Shown here: in pieces, positions 57,106 through 64,000 of the stretch
How positions within the stretch are numbered: position 1 is the stretch's first letter
Layout: the number at the start of each line of letters is the position of its first letter
Assembly: GCA_025531455.1 (NCBI GenBank)
Contig: JAMYHL010000077.1
Span: 1 to 64,000 of the forward strand
Origin: Apiotrichum sp. Y4204
Taxonomy: Eukaryota > Basidiomycota > Tremellomycetes > Trichosporonales > Trichosporonaceae
Length of the DNA: 64,000 nt
Direction of reading: 5' to 3'
Made by a program: the position numbers and the translations under genes
Notes under the pieces: generated by a model
What the model saw: the letters and a program-made list of their open reading frames with translations, nothing else
What the model was told of the DNA's origin: nothing
The model's database searches: none

Positions 57106-60100
57106 ATGACCTCGGTCCTCGCTATAGCCTCGACGGCGTTTGTCCCCTTCTTCTCGCTCACGTCGCTCTCGCTTTACCTCACCAACAATCCTGCCTCTCC
57201 CGCGTACGCGCTTCTCCGCCGCCGTGGCGTCCAGCTCCCCACCGCCCAAGATGAGGCACTCGCCCCACAGCGGGATCCCTTCGAGCTGGAGGACCCATTA
57301 GTCTGCACGGACGGCATCCCCGTGCGACCAGAGCAATTCTGGCGCGCGCAGACGTTCAAGAAGATATGGCTCCTTATCACGCTTATACCGCCCTTCGTGG
57401 CCAACATCGCGCTTTTGGTCCTAACGATCATTGCATCTGAGGGATTGGAGGAGCATGAACGCATGCGCGCCCTGCTGCTCCCGATTTTGCTTCTTCCAGC
57501 GCATCTCGTCAACCTCCTCCTCACGATATGGTACCTCCCGCAGAAGGAGATTGCCCCGCATTGGAACACTACGATCCATCTTGCGTCCGCCCTCCTCGTT
57601 CAGTTCCTCGTGCTCGGCATGCTGGCGCTGATGCCCTCAACCCCGTTCCCCGACACCCCGATCAGCTATACCTTGCTCCTGGCGCGTCTCGACGCGTTTG
57701 GCATTCCGCCGCTGAGCGCCATCTCGGCTCTGACCGCGGCACTGCCCATCCTTCATTTCCCGCCTCTGTTCATCGCCTGTCTCATTCGTCGCGGGCCCCC
57801 GATGTATCTCCCCCTGACCGACATCTATCCCGCCAAGATCACAGACGCTATTCCTGCCGGCAAAGAGTGCCTCAACCCTGACATCCCCGACGTCATGGCA
57901 GAGGTGGACGTCACGGTCGTCGAGTGGTGCATGTACAGCTACGCCGGCGTGGTCATCGAACGGGCCAAGGTCAACGACTCAATGGATGTTTGGGACCTTC
58001 CGGTCATGCCTGCCAGCATGCGTGCGCTGCCCAACTTTCTCAAGATTAGGAAGATCTATGGCCGCCGCCGCAGCCGGCTGGGCAAGATGGAGGGATACAA
58101 CCTACTGTTCAAGCTTGCCAAGGTTAACAGCGGCCTACTTACGGCTCAGACCCTCCTTGCCGCCATCACTGCCGTGGGTTACTACCTGCCCCATCTTATT
58201 CTGCGATACTACCTCCGCTATCTCGAAGTCGACCCCGCACGTACTAACCCCGCGTGGGGTTGGCTCCTCGCTCTCGCGCTCTTTGTCGCCAACGCCGCGA
58301 TCTACGTCGCTACGGGAATCACCTGGTCCATTAGCAGCACTCTACTGCAGGGCCGCATGCGCCTCCAGCTCAACACTCTTCTTTTCAGCAAGACTCTGCG
58401 CAAGAAGGATATTGCCGCTCCGGGAGATGACACCGGTGCAGTCGGTAACGTGAAGGAAGAAGCTGCCAAGGCGAAGGAGAAGAAGGACAAGGCCGACACG
58501 GAAGAGGACGAAGAGGCGGTCTCATCGAAGTCTCAGATCATGACTCTCTTCACTGTGGACGTCGACCGCGTCTGCGAGTTCATCTTCCACTCGTTCACGA
58601 TCGTCGACTCGCCCATTGAGATCGTCGTTGCGACTGTCATGCTCTACTGGCTCCTTGGCACCTCGGCTCTCTGGGGCCTCCTTGCCTCCATCATCTGCAT
58701 GCCGCTCAACCACTTCGCCTCCAAGTTTGTCGTCACGGCGCAGGAGAACCTCATGAAGACTCGTGACCAGCGCACAGCTCTCATGAACGAGGTTCTTCAG
58801 GGTATCCGCATGTTGAAGTTTATGGCCTGGGAACGTCCCTTCGAGCGCCGCATCAACACCATCCGTCGCAACGAGTTGTCGTGGGTCGCGCGCAACTACC
58901 AGATCGAGGTCGGCTTCAACATTATCTGGGCCATCACCCCTGTCATCGTCACTGTCATCGCCTTCCTCCACTACACTCTGATTCGTGGAATCCCCCTCAC
59001 ACCCTCGACTGCTTTCACGTCCATCGCGGTGTTTAGCGAGCTTCGCTTCGCACTTAACGCCCTCCCTGAGACCTTCATTCAGGCACTTCAAGGCTTCGTC
59101 TCTTGCCGCCGTATTGAGAAGTACATGTCGCTCGCGGAGGTGTCCGAAGTGGACCCCTTTGAGGGCGGCGACATCATCCTCACCAACGCGACATACACCT
59201 GGCCAGGGGATGACTCCTCTGCCACCAGGTCTGTTGCACCTACCCCTCGGCCCACCTTCTCTCTCGCAGACCTCACGCTCCGCTTTCCCGAAGGCAAGCT
59301 GTCGCTTATCTGCGGTCGCTTGGGCTCCGGAAAGTCGCTCCTGCTCAACGGTCTTCTCGGTGAAGCTGACCTTGTCGCTGGACAGGCCCGCGCCCCCCGT
59401 TCCGCGCCCGACACCATGTCCCAGGATATCAAGATTACCAACTGGATTATACCTGAGATGGTTGCCTATGTGCCGCAACAGGCCTGGCTTCAGAACGCGA
59501 GCATCAAGGACAACATCATCTTTTCTTCGCCTTGGGATGCTGACCGCTACTCCGCCGTTCTCGAGGCATGCTCGCTTGTTACCGATCTCGAAATCCTCGA
59601 GGACGGCGATCAGACCGAGATTGGTGAGAAGGGTCTTAACCTTTCTGGCGGGCAGAAGGCCCGTGTCTCCCTTGCTCGTGCCGTCTACTGCCGCGCCGGT
59701 GTGATTTACCTCGACGATGTTCTGTCCGCTGTCGACGCCCACACCGCTCACGCAATCATGGAGAACTGTTTCAACGGGCCCCTCATGGCTGGTCGTACTG
59801 TGCTGCTCGTCTCGCACCACACCGCTCTTGTCTCGCCTTCTGCCGCTTACATTGTTGCCCTGGAGAACGGCGACGTCAAGTTTGCTGGTACCCGCGCGGA
59901 GTTCGTTGAATGTGGTCTCATGGAGGAGCTTGACGCTGAGGACCCGGAAGCGCAGCCTACTATTGGCGAGCAAATTGAGGAGAAGACTATCGAGGAGACC
60001 ATCGCCGAAGCCAAGCCTGTCAACAAGAGCCTTGTATCGCTTTCCACCGCGGTTGAGGAGCCGTCGTCCGAGACCTCGTCGCTCGCCCCAATCGGTGATT

Positions 60101-62037
60101 CCGGCGCTGCCACTCCCGTTAAGGCCAAGGCGCCGCGCAAGCTCATTGAGGACGAGAAGCGTGTCCGTGGCCGCATCGCGTGGTCTGTGTGGGCGACGTA
60201 CTTCAGCGCTCTCGGTGGCCCGTTCTGGTGGATGTGCTTCGTCCTCGCCCTTCTCATCGCCATGGTCGTGCCCGTTGCTGAGCAGGGATGGGTCACGTAC
60301 TGGACCCGTAACTCGAGTCCAAGCGACGGCTCGCCCCCGACACACAGCGCCACCTACTACGTCCTCGGATACGCTCTCATCTCCATCGCTGGCTGCTTCC
60401 TCAGCAACCTTCAGTTCGTGGTCACGTACATCGGGTCCCTGCGTGCAAGCCGTCTTCTTCACAACCGCATGCTTGAGTCCGTCCTGTTCGCCACACTCCG
60501 CTTCCATGACACCACATCCCGTGGCCGCCTGCTGAACCGCTTCGGCAAGGACATCGAGGGCCTTGACTCGTCGATGCCCGACCACCTCGTCCGCTCCGTC
60601 CAGTACGGTCTGAACGTCACACGTACGATCATCGTCGTGACTTACACTGGCGGATGGCCGTTCTTCATCGCTCTGCTCCTCATGTTGGGCATCTACTACC
60701 GTGCAGGATCCATGTACGGCCAGGCGTCGCGCGACATGCGCCGCCTGGACTCGGTCACTCGTTCTCCGCTGTACTCGCTCTTTGGCGAGACTGTTTCCGG
60801 TGTAGCGGTCATCCGTGCGTTCGGTGCCTCCACCATCGCTCTCAAGTCGATGTTGCGTCTGGCTGACACAAACATCGTCTCGTTTGCGTGGACGTGGACT
60901 GTCAACCGCTGGCTGTCGACGCGTTTCAACCTTCTCTCGTCCCTTCTCGTTGGTGTCACCGCATGCGCGATTCTTGTTTCGCCCCGCGTTGACGCCGCCC
61001 TTGCCGGTTTCGCCCTCGCGTTCGCCGGAAGCATTCTCCACGACTTGCTTTTCGTTGTGCGTCGTTTCGTCCAGCTCGAGCAGAGCATGGTCGCCCTCGA
61101 GCGCATCAAGGAATACTCCGAAGTGCCGCAGGAGGCACCCGAGATTGTCGACCCTCGCCCGTCGGCCTCGTGGCCTGCCGAAGGTGCTGTCGATGTCAAG
61201 GATCTTGTAATCCGGTACGCGCCTGATCTCCCCGATGTCCTCCACAGCATCAGTTTCTCTGTTGCTCCTTGCGAGAAGATTGGTATTGTCGGTTCGACTG
61301 GTTGCGGCAAGAGCACTCTTGCCCTCTCGTTCTTCCGTTTCGTCGAGGCGACCAGTGGAAGCATCACCATCGACGGCATCGACATTGCCAAAATCGGCCT
61401 GACCGACCTCCGCTCGCGCATCATGATCATCCCGCAGGACCCGACCATCCTCAGCGGCACGCTGCGCTCGACGCTCGACGTCTTTGACGAGTACGACGAC
61501 GCCGACATATACGAGGCGCTTCGCCGCGTGCACCTCTTGTCGGAGGACGATGTCGTTGGCGCCGACGCTGTGGAGGCCACCGCTTCCAGCTCGGACGCCA
61601 CCGCAATTGAGGAGCGCAACGCGAATGTGTTCCGTGACCTCTCGCACCCCGTCTCGGAGGGCGGTGACAACTTTTCGACCGGCGAGAAGCAGCTCATCTG
61701 CATGGCGCGCGCGATCCTGCGCCGCAACAAGGTGCTCTTCATGGACGAGGCGACTGCGTCGATCGATTACGAGACGGACGAGTTGATCTCAAAGACGATC
61801 CGCGCAGAGTTCTCGGACAGCACGATCCTGACGATTGCGCACCGCATCCACACGATCATCGACTTCGACAAGGTGCTGGTCATGCACCGCGGCTCGATCG
61901 CAGAGTACGCGTCGCCCGCCGAGCTGCTGCGGAACCGCAAGTCGCGCTTCTACGCGCTCTGCAAGGCGACGGGCAAGAGCGAGTTTGCCAACCTCCAGCG
62001 CCTCGCGTTTGAGGCCGAGAGGGCGCGCAAGAAGTAG
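57106..62037 (+). CDS. ABCC (MRP-type) full-length ABC transporter
   Basis: One uninterrupted frame of 1643 codons, with extra N-terminal helices (an MRP-type TMD0-like region, about 1-220), TMD1, NBD1, TMD2 and NBD2. NBD1: Walker A GRLGSGKS (about 737-744), signature NLSGGQKARVSLARA (about 846), Walker B VIYLDDVLSAVD, where Asp replaces the catalytic Glu as usual for ABCC. NBD2: GSTGCGKST (about 1396), variant signature FSTGEKQLICMARA (about 1524), canonical VLFMDEATASID and the switch His in IAHRIHTI. The linker is acidic and Ser/Glu-rich. It should export glutathione conjugates, drugs or metals from cytosol to vacuole or outside, as Ycf1, Ybt1 or Yor1 do; which one is not decidable here. 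It carries no intron, unlike most neighbours. Confidence 0.95.
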   Translation: MTSVLAIASTAFVPFFSLTSLSLYLTNNPASPAYALLRRRGVQLPTAQDEALAPQRDPFELEDPLVCTDGIPVRPEQFWRAQTFKKIWLLITLIPPFVANIALLVLTIIASEGLEEHERMRALLLPILLLPAHLVNLLLTIWYLPQKEIAPHWNTTIHLASALLVQFLVLGMLALMPSTPFPDTPISYTLLLARLDAFGIPPLSAISALTAALPILHFPPLFIACLIRRGPPMYLPLTDIYPAKITDAIPAGKECLNPDIPDVMAEVDVTVVEWCMYSYAGVVIERAKVNDSMDVWDLPVMPASMRALPNFLKIRKIYGRRRSRLGKMEGYNLLFKLAKVNSGLLTAQTLLAAITAVGYYLPHLILRYYLRYLEVDPARTNPAWGWLLALALFVANAAIYVATGITWSISSTLLQGRMRLQLNTLLFSKTLRKKDIAAPGDDTGAVGNVKEEAAKAKEKKDKADTEEDEEAVSSKSQIMTLFTVDVDRVCEFIFHSFTIVDSPIEIVVATVMLYWLLGTSALWGLLASIICMPLNHFASKFVVTAQENLMKTRDQRTALMNEVLQGIRMLKFMAWERPFERRINTIRRNELSWVARNYQIEVGFNIIWAITPVIVTVIAFLHYTLIRGIPLTPSTAFTSIAVFSELRFALNALPETFIQALQGFVSCRRIEKYMSLAEVSEVDPFEGGDIILTNATYTWPGDDSSATRSVAPTPRPTFSLADLTLRFPEGKLSLICGRLGSGKSLLLNGLLGEADLVAGQARAPRSAPDTMSQDIKITNWIIPEMVAYVPQQAWLQNASIKDNIIFSSPWDADRYSAVLEACSLVTDLEILEDGDQTEIGEKGLNLSGGQKARVSLARAVYCRAGVIYLDDVLSAVDAHTAHAIMENCFNGPLMAGRTVLLVSHHTALVSPSAAYIVALENGDVKFAGTRAEFVECGLMEELDAEDPEAQPTIGEQIEEKTIEETIAEAKPVNKSLVSLSTAVEEPSSETSSLAPIGDSGAATPVKAKAPRKLIEDEKRVRGRIAWSVWATYFSALGGPFWWMCFVLALLIAMVVPVAEQGWVTYWTRNSSPSDGSPPTHSATYYVLGYALISIAGCFLSNLQFVVTYIGSLRASRLLHNRMLESVLFATLRFHDTTSRGRLLNRFGKDIEGLDSSMPDHLVRSVQYGLNVTRTIIVVTYTGGWPFFIALLLMLGIYYRAGSMYGQASRDMRRLDSVTRSPLYSLFGETVSGVAVIRAFGASTIALKSMLRLADTNIVSFAWTWTVNRWLSTRFNLLSSLLVGVTACAILVSPRVDAALAGFALAFAGSILHDLLFVVRRFVQLEQSMVALERIKEYSEVPQEAPEIVDPRPSASWPAEGAVDVKDLVIRYAPDLPDVLHSISFSVAPCEKIGIVGSTGCGKSTLALSFFRFVEATSGSITIDGIDIAKIGLTDLRSRIMIIPQDPTILSGTLRSTLDVFDEYDDADIYEALRRVHLLSEDDVVGADAVEATASSSDATAIEERNANVFRDLSHPVSEGGDNFSTGEKQLICMARAILRRNKVLFMDEATASIDYETDELISKTIRAEFSDSTILTIAHRIHTIIDFDKVLVMHRGSIAEYASPAELLRNRKSRFYALCKATGKSEFANLQRLAFEAERARKK

Positions 62038-63073
62038 AGTTTCTGTCGTGGACATTCAAAATAGCTGTACCAGTCATACATACATTAAAGACATATTTGT
62101 CAAAAGATCAATGGATCAATGGTTTCAAGGATGTGCTTGCTCAGTTGCATTGGGAATGTGATTGTGGTTGAGACGGGATATGAAGATCGTCCCTGCAGAT
62201 CAAGGCGCCAGAAGAATCCCAGAAGGATCAACGCACCATCAGGACATTCCATCCGGGGGTGATCATACGTTTGCCCCTCTGTTCCTTCCCCTTGATCGTC
62301 ATGTTGGATTGATCGTCAGCGGCGATCCAGATCAGATGCAAGGAATGAGTAGATCACTGTTGAAGTTGTTCGCTCCAGAAGGTGATCACCAGGCACGGCG
62401 CCCGTCTGCGAGCACAGCAGGATCCGCGTGAGTCCCGCCTGGGCGCGCCTGAGAAAGAATCAACACAGGCCTCACACCCTCAGGCTCCAGCACACCAGTC
62501 CACAGACCGTATACCCAATGCGTGCTGTGCGCTTGCGTCTCCTCACAGCGTCCATGCATAAAAGCAAGCAGTCAAACAGAGTCAACACCGTACAACACGG
62601 AGATTGTAACAGAGAGGAATGCGAGTGGCAAGGTGCGAGCCAAAAGGAGCTACAGGGTGGCGAAAGCAAAAAATGCGTGTCATTTTTCACGGATATCACA
62701 CTACTGTCACACTACACGTGCATTCAGGGTGGAAAGTGTCACAGCTTACAGTGTTGAGAGTGCCCACTCTGGCAGGTCGCTTGCTTGCTCTGGGCGGGAG
62801 GCCAGCGCGCGGTACCACCACCGTCATCGTCACCACTCGCTCACTGTGCTGCTCTCCTGCCAGCTGCACCGCTCGACGACGATTGAATCATTCCACACAC
62901 CAACATCCTCCTCCTCCCTACTTGCTCCATCTCTAATCCAATCCTTCTTCGCTCTCGCTCTCTCACACCCTCATCTGGTCATTTGCGAGAGGACGACAGA
63001 AGACCGACCCGCCTCCAGAGCAACACATCACTTCGAGAAACCGACCACCACCACCTAGTCCCATCTGCCCATC
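62038..63073. other. Intergenic and VMA1 leader
   Basis: No gene supported. A block at 62320-62400 contains two gatcactg/ggtgatcacc-like elements. The right end is C/T- and CA-rich leader for VMA1. Confidence 0.5.
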
Positions 63074-64000
63074 ATGGTGCGTCACCAGCCTTGCTGCGCC
63101 CACCACCAACCCCATCCGGCCCACAACTAACCCCAGGCCGGCGCAATGGAGAACGCCAAGCGCGACCTCCCCAAGGTGAGTCTCTACGGTCGACAGCGCG
63201 CAATGCAGGTGCTAATCCCGCTTAGATCCGCGACGAGTACAGGGAGGGCATGTTCGGCTCTGTCTTTTCGGTGTCTGGTCCCGTCGTCATCGGCGAGAAC
63301 ATGCGTGGATGTGCTATGTACGAGCTTGTTCGTGTCGGACACGACGAGCTGGTTGGCGGTGAGTAATTGCTGGAGGACCCGGGAGGTGTTGTCTTCCTTC
63401 CCGAATGATCTTCGGCCTGAGACGGTGATGTATCATCCCGCTGACGTGCAGAGGTCATTCGTATCGAGGCCGACCGCGCGACCATCCAGGTCTACGAGGA
63501 GACTTCGGGTGTCACCGTCGGCGACCCCGTCCTCCGCACCGGCAAGCCGCTCTCGGTTGAGCTTGGCCCCGGTCTTATGGGTAACATCTACGACGGTATC
63601 CAGCGTCCCCTCAAGTACATTCAGGAGAAGTCGCAGTCGATTTACATCCCTCGTGAGTGAGATGATCCGCGAAATCTTGTTTATCTCACTTACACACCAG
63701 GCGGTATCAACACCCAGGCCCTTGACCGCTCCATCAAGTGGGATTTCAACCCAGCGTCGTTCCGCGTCGGCGACCACATCTCGGGTGGTGACATCTTCGG
63801 TTCAGTCTACGAGAACTCCCTCGTCGACAACCACAAGATCCTTCTGCCGCCCCGCTCCATGGGTACGATTACGCACATTGCCGAGAAGGGCTCGTACACT
63901 GTTGAGGATGTCGTTCTTGAGACCGAGTTCCAGGGCAAGAAGGCCCAGCACACCCTCATGCAGCTCTGGCCCGTTCGTGCCCCGCGTCCCGTTGCCCAAA
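63074..64000 (+). CDS. VMA1: V-type H+-ATPase catalytic subunit A, 5' part
   Basis: Exons 63074-63076, 63137-63175, 63226-63358, 63452-63652 and 63701 to the window edge join in phase for about 225 residues of the roughly 615 expected. The first coding exon is the ATG alone. The sequence shows the N-terminal beta-barrel ([20 protein letters not shown]) and the subunit-A-specific non-homologous region ([41 protein letters not shown]). The P-loop and the site where some fungi carry the VMA intein lie beyond the edge. The product is the ATP-hydrolysing subunit of the V1 sector at vacuolar and Golgi membranes. Confidence 0.97.

Noticed and set aside
58522..61647. 1041-codon open frame on the minus strand
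   Set aside because: It lies exactly antisense to the ABCC transporter, whose motifs are complete. It is Arg/Glu/Asp/Val-rich and featureless, as expected for the complement of G+C-biased codons.
60696..61742. 348-codon minus-strand frame
   Set aside because: Antisense shadow of the second half of the ABC transporter; no motifs.
63074..64000. VMA1 intein
   Set aside because: The known insertion point lies after the P-loop, beyond the window edge; nothing inside the visible exons interrupts the subunit.

Overview
The window looks like nuclear DNA of a basidiomycete yeast, most likely a tremellomycete close to Trichosporon, Cutaneotrichosporon or Apiotrichum. This placement is inferred. Coding exons are G+C-rich at third positions. 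Nearly all genes are split by very short GT-AG introns (about 25-75 nt), many with a CTRAC/CTGAC-like branch site. The recognisable proteins (V-ATPase subunit A, Chk1, Snm1/Pso2, exopolyphosphatase, an ABCC pump, a Dal5-type permease) are fungal. I rebuilt the multi-exon genes by hand, requiring reading-frame phase to close across every junction.

Layout. 1-2.6 kb: degraded Ty1/copia RNase H fragment ending in a 40-nt A tract, then low-complexity sequence. 2.6-4.5 kb: Dal5-family MFS permease (minus). 4.5-8.2 kb: no supportable gene. 8.3-9.8 kb: secreted cysteine-rich protein. 11.2-17.0 kb: four uncharacterised genes (nuclear coiled-coil protein; small minus gene; coiled-coil plus Arg-Asp repeat protein; glycine-zipper membrane protein). 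17.0-20.8 kb: gene-poor. 20.8-30.4 kb: small uncharacterised protein, PPX1-like exopolyphosphatase, checkpoint kinase CHK1 (11 exons), another small protein. 30.4-33.1 kb: gene-poor, with an 8-bp minisatellite. 33.1-35.6 kb: single-pass cell-surface protein. 35.8-40.9 kb: two intronless, divergently transcribed paralogues of an unnamed F-box-like family. 41.2-47.7 kb: REX3-like RNA exonuclease, a coiled-coil protein, a four-TM protein, a small GPI-type protein. 50.2-52.9 kb: large F-box protein. 53.3-56.0 kb: PSO2/SNM1 interstrand cross-link nuclease (12 exons, one apparently GC-AG). 57.1-62.0 kb: intronless ABCC transporter of 1643 aa. 63.1 kb to the edge: VMA1, cut by the window.

How the parts relate. 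There is no operon or obvious metabolic cluster. Two DNA-damage genes occur: CHK1, with two MluI-type cell-cycle boxes upstream and an SQ/TQ cluster before its C-terminal domain, and PSO2. Polyphosphate, V-ATPase and ABCC genes all bear on vacuolar physiology, but nothing shows they are co-regulated. The best candidate for undescribed biology is the divergent F-box-like pair. The two proteins share a roughly 320-residue domain and a short hydrophobic/acidic motif resembling a SUMO-interaction motif, but carry unrelated N-terminal regions, one of them a Gly-Arg-rich RNA-binding-type tract.
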